Assembly: GCA_024233495.1 (NCBI GenBank)
Contig: JACKPM010000003.1
Location: 186,001 to 250,000 of the forward strand
Direction of reading: 5' to 3'
DNA: 64,000 nucleotides
DNA from: Chlamydiales bacterium
Lineage (GTDB): Bacteria; Chlamydiota; Chlamydiia; Chlamydiales; JAAKFR01
The notes beneath the pieces are model-generated. The model made no database searches and was not told where the DNA came from. It saw nothing but the letters and a program-made list of their open reading frames with translations. Position numbers and translations under genes: made by a program. This document shows positions 43,176 to 51,539 of this stretch, in pieces. Position 1 is the first letter of the stretch. Every line of letters starts with the position of its first letter.

Positions 43176-45580
43176 TCCCATCGCCAGTCTGTGATTTCTG
43201 CGGGGTCTGTGCCGTGCTCATCGATGTAGGCGCGGTGTTCACGTAGCACGTATTCGAAGTGAGAAATCATGTCGACTGCTTTCGACTCAACCTGTTTGTT
43301 GAAGGGGGCTGCTTGTTTGATCGCCTCAATGATAAGGTGGTAACGGCTGGTTTTGTTGCGCACGCACATGTCGAAAGGGGTTGTAGTGGTTCCTTCTTCA
43401 AGGTAGCCGTGAATGGAGCATCGGTGGTGTATATTTCTCTCGTAAAGGAGCTGTTTAATCACTGAGGGGTAGCCATGGAAGTTGATGATCACAGGGCGGT
43501 CTTTGGTGAAGAGGGCTTCGAAGAGCTCTGGTGAGAGGCCGTGTGGATGGAGTGTGTGTCTCTCAAGGATGAGAAGATCGGTGATATTGACAACACGGAC
43601 GCGGAGGTGGGGAAATTCTTGTCGCAAAATTTGAGCTGCTGCCATCACTTCGAGATGAGGATTATCCCCAATTCCACAAAGCACAACATCAGGATCGACG
43701 CCTTCGTCAGTACTCGCCCACTTCCAAATGCCTCCTCCTGCACGGCAGTGTTCGATTGCCTCTTCCATGGAGAGCCATTGAGGCATTTCTTGCTTCCCAG
43801 CCACAACTAAGTTGACATAGCCGCGACTTTGTAGGCAGTGGTCAAAGGTAGAAATGAGTGTGTTAGCATCTGGTGGCAGGTAGATGCGCGCAATATTGGG
43901 CTTGAGGTTGAGCAAGATGTTGATGAGTCCAGGGCTTTGATGCGAAAAGCCATTGTGCTCTTGCCGCCAAAGCGTAGAGGTTTCCAGGTAGTTGAGAGAG
44001 GCAAATGGTTTGCGCCAACTCGTTTCTCTTGAAAACTTGAGAAACTTGGCAAACTGCAACATCATCGTGGAGGCAATTGAGAGAAAGGCTTCATATGAGG
44101 GGAAAAAGCCATGCCGTCCTGTCATGAGGTAGCCTTGCAGCCACCCTTGGCATGTGTGCTCGCTCAACATTTCAATGATGCGTCCATCTTGATTGGAGAT
44201 TTTTCCGTCGTAAGGATGGATAGGCCACTGATAGTCGCGGTTCGTCACTTCGAGAAGCTCTCCCAACTGATTGGACTCAAGTTCATCAGGAGAAAAGACA
44301 CGAAAAGAGCTGGGATTGCGGACAGTGACTTCTCGTAAATAGTGTCCTAGCTCATGCACGTTGCGCCGAGTATGGCTGCCACGCAAGGGCTCTTTGGGAA
44401 GGTGTACCTCAAAGTCATTGATGCTTGGAAGATCTAGTGGTTTGAAGTCGTTCCCGCCAAAAGTGTGGGGATTCATTCCCATCCTTTTTTCCCCTTTAGG
44501 GCAGTTGTCGAGAATCTCTTGAATGGGAGTGCCATTCGCGTCGAGTAACTCATCAATATGGTAGGAGCGGAGCCACTTCTCAACGTGTGCCAGCTGCTGA
44601 GGATTGGTCTTTGCTTCTTTTGCAGGGATTTGGTGTGCGCGACACGTGCCTTCAATTTTTACCCCGTCGATCTCTTTGATTCCTGTCCACCCTTTGAGCG
44701 AGCGGAAAATGATCATGGGGAAGCGGGGTTTGGAAATAGGACTGCCTGAACGAGCAGCGTGTTGAATGTCGAGAATCTCTTTGTACGCCCACTCAATTGC
44801 TAAATAAAACTCAGCATGCTTGTCGTTATGTGAGACGATTCGAGATTGATATCCATAACCCTCAAAGAGATGGATAAGTTCATGGTCGTCCATTGTGCCA
44901 TAAATGGTAGGGTTAGAAATTTTGTAACCGTTGAGGTGCAAGATCGGAATCACAGCTCCAGACTCTTTGGGGTCGAGAAACTTTGTGCAGTGCCAAGCCG
45001 TAGCTGTGGGACCAGTCTCCGCCTCTCCATCTCCTACGATGCAAGTGACGATGAGGTTGGGATTGTCGAGAACAGCGCCAAATGATGTGGCAAGTGCGTA
45101 GCCAAGCTCTCCTCCTTCATGAATCGTGCCAGGAAGACCGGGATAGAGGTGGCTAGGAAAGCCTCCAGGCCAAGAAAAACGTTTAATGAATTTTGCAAGT
45201 CCTTTGTAATCAAGAGTAAGGTCGGGATAAAATTCTTGTAGAGAGCCTTCAAGATAGAGGTTAGCTAAGTTGCCTGGTGCGCCGTGTCCTGGCCCCGTCA
45301 CCAAAAACATATCGAGATCGTACTTCCGGATCATGCGATTGAGGTGTGCATAAATGAGATTGATTCCAGGGACCGTGCCCCAGTGCCCGAGGAGGCGGTC
45401 TTTGATGTGCTCAGGCTTGAGTGGGTCAGAAAGGAGAAAGTTCTCCTTCAGATAAAGTTGTGCTCCTGCGAGGTAGTTTGCTAAACGCCATTGCTTTTCA
45501 ATCTGTTCGAGCTCAGCTCGATGCTCTTGACGGCACTGCGAGATGCTCGCCTCTTTTTCGTGGCTTGTCTTGGTTTCCAT
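43172..45580 (-). CDS. xfp: Xylulose 5-phosphate/fructose 6-phosphate phosphoketolase
   Basis: The 802-residue product has normal family length. FLVTGPGHGAPGNLANLYLEG is the first phosphoketolase signature, followed by CIVGDGEAETGPTATAW for thiamine diphosphate/Mg binding, then HLNGYKISNPTI and the C-terminal domain with IINFHGYPSVIKQLLY. It cleaves xylulose 5-phosphate or fructose 6-phosphate with phosphate to acetyl phosphate plus glyceraldehyde 3-phosphate or erythrose 4-phosphate. Coupled to ackA, it gives ATP and acetate without pyruvate oxidation. Confidence 0.96.
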   Translation of the reverse strand: METKTSHEKEASISQCRQEHRAELEQIEKQWRLANYLAGAQLYLKENFLLSDPLKPEHIKDRLLGHWGTVPGINLIYAHLNRMIRKYDLDMFLVTGPGHGAPGNLANLYLEGSLQEFYPDLTLDYKGLAKFIKRFSWPGGFPSHLYPGLPGTIHEGGELGYALATSFGAVLDNPNLIVTCIVGDGEAETGPTATAWHCTKFLDPKESGAVIPILHLNGYKISNPTIYGTMDDHELIHLFEGYGYQSRIVSHNDKHAEFYLAIEWAYKEILDIQHAARSGSPISKPRFPMIIFRSLKGWTGIKEIDGVKIEGTCRAHQIPAKEAKTNPQQLAHVEKWLRSYHIDELLDANGTPIQEILDNCPKGEKRMGMNPHTFGGNDFKPLDLPSINDFEVHLPKEPLRGSHTRRNVHELGHYLREVTVRNPSSFRVFSPDELESNQLGELLEVTNRDYQWPIHPYDGKISNQDGRIIEMLSEHTCQGWLQGYLMTGRHGFFPSYEAFLSIASTMMLQFAKFLKFSRETSWRKPFASLNYLETSTLWRQEHNGFSHQSPGLINILLNLKPNIARIYLPPDANTLISTFDHCLQSRGYVNLVVAGKQEMPQWLSMEEAIEHCRAGGGIWKWASTDEGVDPDVVLCGIGDNPHLEVMAAAQILRQEFPHLRVRVVNITDLLILERHTLHPHGLSPELFEALFTKDRPVIINFHGYPSVIKQLLYERNIHHRCSIHGYLEEGTTTTPFDMCVRNKTSRYHLIIEAIKQAAPFNKQVESKAVDMISHFEYVLREHRAYIDEHGTDPAEITDWRWE

Positions 45581-45625
45581 ATCTTTATAATAAAATATTT
45601 AACATATATATTGTACCCGCTTTCA

Positions 45626-45654
45626 TTGTCTTTTTCCTTAAATAGAGGTATAAT
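45626..45654 (+). promoter_or_regulatory. Sigma-66/70-type promoter for the amino-acid symporter
   Basis: TTGTCT at 45626-45631 is followed by a 17-base spacer and a perfect TATAAT at 45649-45654. The symporter ATG at 45664 is nine bases after the -10 box, so transcription would begin only about three bases before it, implying a leaderless or nearly leaderless message. Confidence 0.7.
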
Positions 45655-45663
45655 GGGAACCTT

Positions 45664-46983
45664 ATGCTAGCTCTATTCAATCAGTTTCTCACCTGCTATA
45701 CGCTCTTCCCTGCCCTTGTGGCACTTGGGGTCTACCTTACCTTTCGTCTTCGCTTCTTGCAGATTGGAAAAGTAAAGATGGGTTTCAAGTACCTTTTCCA
45801 AAAAGAGAAGGGGGCTGAGGGGAATATGCCTCGCTATCAAGCGATTGCAAGCGTACTTGCAGGAAACTTTGGTACGGGCAACATTTCAGGGATGGCGGTT
45901 GCCCTCATGATGGGGGGCTCAGGCGCTCTTGTCTGGATGTGGATCATGGCCTTTTTTGGATCTATCATCCAGTATTCTAGCTGCTTACTTGCAATGAAAT
46001 ACCGTGAGCAAAATGAGCAGGGTGAGTTTGTAGGCGGACCTATGTACTACATCTCTAATGGATTAGGGATGAAAAGATTGGGTCGTCTCTTTGCCTTCTT
46101 AGTGATTTTAGGTGCGATCGCTGTTGGGGTCTTTTGCCAGATTAATAGCATGAGCATCTCATTTGTCACACTGGGGATTGCTCCTTGGGTGACAGGTGTA
46201 GTGGTTGCAGCTGGAGTGGGTATTGTTCTTTTAGGGGGGGCACAGCGTGTGGCGAAGGTAGCAGCTGCAGTGATTCCCTTTGTAGCGGTCTTCTACATGG
46301 GAAGCGCTATCTATATCTTGGGTCACTACTGGAGTGCGATCCTTCCGGCATTTGGGATGATGTTTAAGAATGCATTTGCCTTCCATTCAATTTTGGGGGG
46401 AGCTGCAGGCTTTGGAATGATGCAGGTAGTGACGACAGGGATTGGGCGTGCTCTTTTTGCAACAGATGTGGGAACCGGCTATGTGCCTATTTTGCAGGCG
46501 GGAGCAAAGAGTCGCCATTATGTTGTAGATGGCGCTGTAGCTCTTGTTGCTCCTCTGCTTGTTATGATTGTCTGCACAATCACAAGCTTGGTTCTTATTG
46601 TCACAGGTGCGGACCAGGCAGTGGGACTTAAAAGCACTGCGATTGTGGTGCATGCTTTCCAAATCGGTGTGGGTAGAGTGCTTGGAAGCGCAGTTGTGAA
46701 CACAGCTCTCTTGCTTTTTGGTTATACGACAATTTTGGCATGGGCGTGCTGCTTTGAGCGTGCTGTTGGTTTCTTGGTGGGGTGTCGGTGGACCAAGCCG
46801 CTAAGACTCTTTTTCATCGGTCTGATTCCATTGAGTGCTTTCTTCACAGTGAATTTTGTATGGGCTTTCGCTGATATTGCGCTCGCTCTCATGACCCTTG
46901 TCAATTTGATTGGTATTTTTGGCCTCTCCAGGGAAGTAGTGCGAGAGAGCCGTGACTATTTTCTTCCGCAACAAGCGGGATAG
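45664..46983 (+). CDS. Sodium:alanine/glycine symporter (AGCS family, DagA-like)
   Basis: The 439-residue product has about eleven membrane segments and AGCS signatures: ASVLAGNFGTGNISGMAVALMMGGSGALVWMW, the YREQNEQGEFVGGPMYYISNGLG loop, and GIGRALFATDVGTGYVPILQA. It imports alanine or glycine with sodium. Position next to ybcL-, SET- and ftsK-type genes corresponds to CT735 (dagA) in C. trachomatis. It has no normal ribosome-binding site because of the very short leader. Confidence 0.92.
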   Translation: MLALFNQFLTCYTLFPALVALGVYLTFRLRFLQIGKVKMGFKYLFQKEKGAEGNMPRYQAIASVLAGNFGTGNISGMAVALMMGGSGALVWMWIMAFFGSIIQYSSCLLAMKYREQNEQGEFVGGPMYYISNGLGMKRLGRLFAFLVILGAIAVGVFCQINSMSISFVTLGIAPWVTGVVVAAGVGIVLLGGAQRVAKVAAAVIPFVAVFYMGSAIYILGHYWSAILPAFGMMFKNAFAFHSILGGAAGFGMMQVVTTGIGRALFATDVGTGYVPILQAGAKSRHYVVDGAVALVAPLLVMIVCTITSLVLIVTGADQAVGLKSTAIVVHAFQIGVGRVLGSAVVNTALLLFGYTTILAWACCFERAVGFLVGCRWTKPLRLFFIGLIPLSAFFTVNFVWAFADIALALMTLVNLIGIFGLSREVVRESRDYFLPQQAG

Positions 46984-47004
46984 TGCTCTGCCTATTTAGG
47001 GAAA

Positions 47005-47205
47005 TATAGTCAAATCGGTTGAAAATTTTACAAATTCATGGCAGATGGCAAAGCCAAAGTAAGCGCAAAGTTCGGCTTAGACCATTGATGGTCTATGAGA
47101 ACGAGCGCAATCTTTGGTGAAACCAAATGGTATGAATTTGTAAAATTTTCAACCGATTTGATTATAGAGTAGATGGACTTCAAATTTTCAACCGATTTGA
47201 CTATA
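47005..47205. repeat. Fold-back (MITE-like) element C with an extra end copy
   Basis: An inverted repeat of about 35 bp (TATAGTCAAATCGGTTGAAA onward, mirrored ending at 47166) bounds about 160 bases. An additional copy of the right end, TCAACCGATTTGACTATA, follows at 47188-47205. The inner part holds an inner hairpin (AGACCATTGATGGTCT). No coding sequence is present. The rest of the 358-base gap between the symporter and the F-box gene shows only a leader with an AAGGAGG ribosome-binding site. Confidence 0.8.
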
Positions 47206-47342
47206 ACTTCTGAAAGTGAGCAAGCACCAGTGCGACCTCATACGTGAAAAGATGTGGGAAAAAAATAATCCCAATGCAATAAAATATTTTCTTTAATTTA
47301 GATTCCTCCTATACTGCTAAGTGTTGGACAAGGAGGTCAGCG

Positions 47343-48671
47343 ATGTCAGGCGAAATATGTAGCTCCACGAGTGGAGATCCAAGTGCTTTTCAATTACAAA
47401 GTGCTGTTGAAAATAGTAGCAGTCCTCTTGTATCGCTTCCCCCAGAGCTTTTAAGTAAAATTTTTAGAATGCTCAGTTTTGCTGATTCTGTAGCTTTTGG
47501 CTGTGTCTGTAACAAGCTTCGCCAAGTTGCGCAAACAGACATTTTAAGGACAGATGAGCAGAAGTTCATGTATGCAGTGCTAGTGCAAAGAGAGGCTGTC
47601 AATCTAGTCAGAACGAGAATATCGTCTCCAAGCTTTGAAGTCCGCTACTTCCCCAGCCATGTCGTGATATTACATTCAGGTAGGGTTGCCGTACGGAATC
47701 TTGACACAGGAGAGCTTCACAAGGTTTCTCTGCCATTTACCCCAGAAAGACTTTTGCGCGATGACGATAGGACGCTCAAAATAATGGGGGGAGAGGGGGT
47801 TGTTTGCCTTGATGTAGAGAGGTTAGCTTGCTCTGAGCTATACCGAGATGATGTTTCTGTCTACCAATTCAAAGAATATAGAGTTCTGGTTCGAGACCTG
47901 ATGATAGAAGTAGGCAATCATATTTTCCCAAAAGGAGAACATCTGCAAATCAAAAGAATCGATATTCAAGGAAAAAAAATGATGATTGTATGGGACAATC
48001 TAACGCTTCAGCGATTTGATCTCACTAGTGGAGAAGTAGAGCTTTGGCACTTAGAGCCAGAAGTTCACGAAGAAGTTCTTACTGGAACAGGTGCGTGTCT
48101 TCTTGATGGGAATGGAAGCGTCACTTTAATTAAGAAGAATAGAGAGTTAGTGAATCTGCGAGGCCATCTCTCCCTTCAGGAGGGCGCTTCTGATCTAGCG
48201 TACAATAATAAGTTTTTTCTCCTATTTTCTCCTCCGCCACTTAAAATCATGTATTTCTGCAGTTTGGAAACAGGCAAGGTTGTTTATTACCTAGACATTC
48301 CCGAAGGTGTGCAAAAGATGCAGTTGATGGGCAACCGCCTTCTGTTCTACAGAAGTGATTGTACGCTAACAATTTTCGACTACGAACAAGATCAAGTGCT
48401 TTTCGATGACACTGTTGTTCTTTGTAGTGCATCGGTTGGAGTAGATGATATGATACAAAATGGTGTCGGAAATATATTGGCATTGAGAACAGCCTCAAGT
48501 GTTTTGTTAATAAATCTTGAGACTGGGCTGAGGCTTAGAGAAATTCCCATTACCCCAAACTCAAACGGTGATCTCTATTTTGATGGTACAAAGTTACGCC
48601 TATGTGATATTGCGGCATCACCTTTAGAAGGCTTTTGGTTAAATACAACTACATACGAATTTTCTTCATGA
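47343..48671 (+). CDS. F-box protein, probable host-directed effector (paralogue 1)
   Basis: The 442-residue product has an F-box at about residues 26-65: LVSLPPELLSKIFRMLSFADSVAFGCVCNKLRQVA. The remaining 370 residues show repeated beta-rich units (for example MIVWDNLTLQRFDLTSGEVELW, LLFYRSDCTLTIFDYEQDQVLF), consistent with a beta-propeller-like substrate-binding region. F-box domains bind Skp1 in eukaryotic SCF ubiquitin ligases, so a bacterial protein with this domain is likely delivered to the host cell. AAGGAGGTCAGCG precedes the ATG. There is no Sec signal; type III secretion would be the expected route in chlamydiae, but is inferred. Confidence 0.82.
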   Translation: MSGEICSSTSGDPSAFQLQSAVENSSSPLVSLPPELLSKIFRMLSFADSVAFGCVCNKLRQVAQTDILRTDEQKFMYAVLVQREAVNLVRTRISSPSFEVRYFPSHVVILHSGRVAVRNLDTGELHKVSLPFTPERLLRDDDRTLKIMGGEGVVCLDVERLACSELYRDDVSVYQFKEYRVLVRDLMIEVGNHIFPKGEHLQIKRIDIQGKKMMIVWDNLTLQRFDLTSGEVELWHLEPEVHEEVLTGTGACLLDGNGSVTLIKKNRELVNLRGHLSLQEGASDLAYNNKFFLLFSPPPLKIMYFCSLETGKVVYYLDIPEGVQKMQLMGNRLLFYRSDCTLTIFDYEQDQVLFDDTVVLCSASVGVDDMIQNGVGNILALRTASSVLLINLETGLRLREIPITPNSNGDLYFDGTKLRLCDIAASPLEGFWLNTTTYEFSS

Positions 48672-48685
48672 CAAGGAGGTCAAGT

Positions 48686-49984
48686 ATGGCTATCACTCTC
48701 GATACCCATCCAAAATACAGCGCTCGGCTGTTACAAGAGTTTCCAGAGGAGCTCATGTTGCAAATCTTCAAGAATCTAAAGCTTGAGGATTTGGTTGCTG
48801 TTAGCGAAGTGTGTAGAAATTGGTGCAAAATCTCCAAGGATCGTAATTTGTGGACGCCCTACTTTCGCATTGTGCGCGCCATTTTGCGCGGAGATGGAAA
48901 TTCACGTACCCTCTCATTAAAGGTAGGAGCAGGGATCTACGACGCGCGCTATTTCCCCAACGATATAGTGATTTTGCAAAAAGGCAATCTTTTTGTTCGA
49001 AATTTCGATACAGGGTTGAAGACTAAAATAAATCTCCCATTCAAAGAAGCTGAATTGCATCGCTTCGATGACTCCAAAGTTGTCGTGGAGGGGAAAGGTG
49101 AGATTCTTTGCTACGATGTAGAGACAAGAGAGTGTGTGCAGCGTATTGAAACGCCAAGCCGCCCCTACACATTTGGCGAATACACTGTCATCGTCAGCGA
49201 TGTAGAAATTAAAGTGGGCCCGCATATTTTCCAACGGCCCGAAGATTGCACGCTCTACCGAATCAATTTGGCGGGGAAGACGTTGATGATTGTATGGAGC
49301 AATGGGACGATTGATCTCTTTGATGTGGACGCTGGCATGCGTAAAGCGTCTGTTGAGGTAAAAGGGATTGATGCAGTCTCCTTAACCCCCACAGGAGAGT
49401 GCCTCTTTCAGCATCATGGCCGGACAGGTTTGATCAAGAGAGATGGCTCGGTTCTCGAAACAAGAGGAGTTTTATCTCTCCCACCCGGAGTCTTTGCCCC
49501 TGTGTATAATGAAACGCTCTTCATTCGCTACCCCTACCCATTTATGCGCGTGCTTTTTCTCTGCAGTTTGGAAACAGGAGAGGTTGAATACTGCATTGAT
49601 TTGCCAGGATTAGTGGAGTACGCCACATTGATCAGAAATCGACTTTTCATCTATAACAGCAACCTTGAACTTTCGATCATTGATTATGAGAACGGTCGCA
49701 CCCTTTTTTGCGAGAGGATGGAGATCGACCATGACGATAGCGTGGGGGTTGATGGTATGATGGCAAACAGCTATGAGAACATTTTGGCACTCAAAACAAC
49801 AACTGGGATTGAATTGATCGACCTCACGAATGGAAAAAGGCTGAGGCAGATCGATGTAGGAGGACGTTTTTCCGACATCTATTTTGTCGATGGGAAACTG
49901 CGAGAGTGTTTTGTTGAGGAGGCAGAAGATGGTGGTGTTTGTCTGAAAACAACGACACGAGATTTTCTTTGCGATGAGACATAG
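48686..49984 (+). CDS. F-box protein, probable host-directed effector (paralogue 2)
   Basis: The 432-residue product starts at ATG 48686 (AAGGAGGTCAAGT upstream). Its F-box is LLQEFPEELMLQIFKNLKLEDLVAVSEVCRNW at about residues 15-47, followed by a beta-rich region parallel to that of paralogue 1 (MIVWSNGTIDLFDVDAG, LFLCSLETGEVEY, LSIIDYENGRTLF, IELIDLTNGKRLRQI). The pair arose by tandem duplication. They differ most in the propeller region, which suggests different host targets for a shared Skp1-binding module. Confidence 0.82.
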   Translation: MAITLDTHPKYSARLLQEFPEELMLQIFKNLKLEDLVAVSEVCRNWCKISKDRNLWTPYFRIVRAILRGDGNSRTLSLKVGAGIYDARYFPNDIVILQKGNLFVRNFDTGLKTKINLPFKEAELHRFDDSKVVVEGKGEILCYDVETRECVQRIETPSRPYTFGEYTVIVSDVEIKVGPHIFQRPEDCTLYRINLAGKTLMIVWSNGTIDLFDVDAGMRKASVEVKGIDAVSLTPTGECLFQHHGRTGLIKRDGSVLETRGVLSLPPGVFAPVYNETLFIRYPYPFMRVLFLCSLETGEVEYCIDLPGLVEYATLIRNRLFIYNSNLELSIIDYENGRTLFCERMEIDHDDSVGVDGMMANSYENILALKTTTGIELIDLTNGKRLRQIDVGGRFSDIYFVDGKLRECFVEEAEDGGVCLKTTTRDFLCDET

Positions 49985-50003
49985 AAATATGTAGCATGGC
50001 AGC

Positions 50004-50456
50004 ATGAAACTTTCGAGCTCCGCATTTCAACACGAGAGAAGTATTCCGCGCATTTATACATGTCAAGGGAAGGATATCAATCCTCCCCTTGACATTTCAG
50101 GTGTTCCAGAAAACGCCGTGAGTTTAGTGCTCATCATGGATGATCCTGATGTTCCAAAAACTCTGCGTCCCGATGGCATGTTTGACCACTGGGTTGTTTT
50201 TAATATCGACCCCACCTTGACACACATTGAAGAAGATGCACAGCCCTTTGCTATTTTTGGACAAAATACGTATGGCGAAAATTGCTATAAGGGGCCGTGC
50301 CCACCTGATCGCGAGCACCGCTACTTTTTCAAGCTCTATGCCCTTGATACAAACCTTAGTCTGAAGAAAGGTGCAACGAAAAAAGAAGTGGAAACAAAGA
50401 TGGAAGGGCACATACTCGCGCAAACAGAACTCATGGGCCGGTATGTTAAATCTTAG
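50004..50456 (+). CDS. ybcL: YbhB/YbcL-family (PEBP/RKIP-like) protein
   Basis: The 150-residue product has the PEBP ligand pocket: DINPPLDISGVPENAVSLVLIMDDPDVP, then FDHWVVFNIDP, GENCYKGPCPPDREHRYFFKLYALD. PEBP proteins bind phosphorylated small ligands or phospholipid head groups; bacterial roles are poorly known. There is no signal peptide, so it is cytoplasmic. A ybcL gene in C. trachomatis (CT736) lies in the same position between dagA and the SET protein gene. Confidence 0.88.
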   Translation: MKLSSSAFQHERSIPRIYTCQGKDINPPLDISGVPENAVSLVLIMDDPDVPKTLRPDGMFDHWVVFNIDPTLTHIEEDAQPFAIFGQNTYGENCYKGPCPPDREHRYFFKLYALDTNLSLKKGATKKEVETKMEGHILAQTELMGRYVKS

Positions 50457-50465
50457 GGAGCAGTC

Positions 50466-50918
50466 TAGATGGTGTCGTCAAATTTTCTCCTTTGTGAGGC
50501 GAGAGATTTTCTAGGCAAAATGCGCCTTCGCAACCTCGGAAGTAGCGCTTTGGCTACTCCCTTCGCTTTCGATTGCGCATTTTGCCTAGATGGTGTCGTC
50601 AAATTTTCTCCTTTGTCAGCCGGATCTTTTCTGCCAAAATGCGCCTTCGCAACCTCGGAAGTAGCGCTTTGGCTACTCCCTTCGCTTTCGATTGCGCATT
50701 TTGCCTAGATGGTGTCGTCAAATTTTCTCCTTTGTCAGCCGGATCTTTTCTGCCAAAATGCGCCTTCGCAACCTCGGAAGTAGCGCTTTGGCTACTCCCT
50801 TCGCTTTCGATTGCGCATTTTGCCTAGAAAATCTCTCGCCTCACAAAGGAGAAAATTTGACGACACCATCTAGAAAATCTCTCGCCTCACAAAGGAGAAA
50901 ATTTGACGACACCATCTA
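50466..50918. repeat. Nested tandem cluster of fold-back element A
   Basis: The cluster holds three left halves (starting 50466, 50587 and 50706; period 119-121 bp) and two right ends. The first left end and the right end mirror each other over about 59 bases (TAGATGGTGTCGTC inward to GGCAAAATGCG). This is the same element as at 11231-11397. The outermost right end (CTA at 50916-50918) is also the stop codon of the SET gene on the minus strand. Several apparent open frames inside, about 75-84 codons long, are repeat artefacts. Confidence 0.88.
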
Positions 50919-51539
50919 GAGTTTTTTGCGGTTGTTCCAGTAGATTTCGCCGTAGTCATAGGTAAGCTCGGTGCCGGCGGCAATCTCTTCAATAGCTCGA
51001 AAGCCGATGCGAAAGACGCCATCGTGAAAAAAACTAAGCGATTCAACGTTGGGGGTGTCGCTATGGTTGATAAAGCGGGTGTAGTTTCCCTGATCCTCAC
51101 TGTCGATAGTGAATGCTTTAGTAGTGCGCCACTCGCGCGGATATTGAAAGCAGTAGTCGTTCACATTGCGGAAAATGAGGTTGCGGCGGCGCAAAAGCCC
51201 CACATACTCACCCACATATTGCCACTTTTTCAGCTTTTGATTGGTGAAAAGACCGTACCCAATGCGCTCGTCAATCCACTTGATGGTGACGTCGATGCCC
51301 GCTCCCTCTTCCATACTCTTGCCATGCAGCTTGCCAAGCCAAATCGCAAGAGATTCGATATTCCCTTTTCTATGTGCCTGGGCACACTTTTTACGGATAT
51401 AGCTCTCCGTGCGCCAATCATTAAATTCGAGTGCGTCGAGGTAGCGGATATTGAACACACGCTCAAAGTCAGCACGTGTATAGGGGCAGGGCCCTTTGCC
51501 GTGATCGACGCTAAAAATGTGTGGGTTCGCTGTTGACAT
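50916..51539 (-). CDS. SET-domain protein, NUE (CT737)-like lysine methyltransferase
   Basis: The 207-residue product has a C-terminal SET domain: GYGLFTNQKLKKWQYVGEYVG, the SAM/lysine-site motif RFINHSDTPNVE and ELTYDYGEIYW. It has no signal peptide. C. trachomatis NUE (CT737), reported as a secreted histone methyltransferase, lies in the same gene order beside an MBL hydrolase and FtsK, so this is its probable orthologue. The start overlaps the MBL gene by 29 bases. Its stop codon lies within the end of a fold-back repeat, so the C-terminus may have been altered by the insertion. Confidence 0.9.
   Translation of the reverse strand: MSTANPHIFSVDHGKGPCPYTRADFERVFNIRYLDALEFNDWRTESYIRKKCAQAHRKGNIESLAIWLGKLHGKSMEEGAGIDVTIKWIDERIGYGLFTNQKLKKWQYVGEYVGLLRRRNLIFRNVNDYCFQYPREWRTTKAFTIDSEDQGNYTRFINHSDTPNVESLSFFHDGVFRIGFRAIEEIAAGTELTYDYGEIYWNNRKKL

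Noticed and set aside
50469..50919. Three near-identical frames of 75-84 codons inside the fold-back cluster
   Set aside because: They are copies of the same non-coding repeat; frames exist only because the element is repeated, and the translated sequences look unlike proteins.
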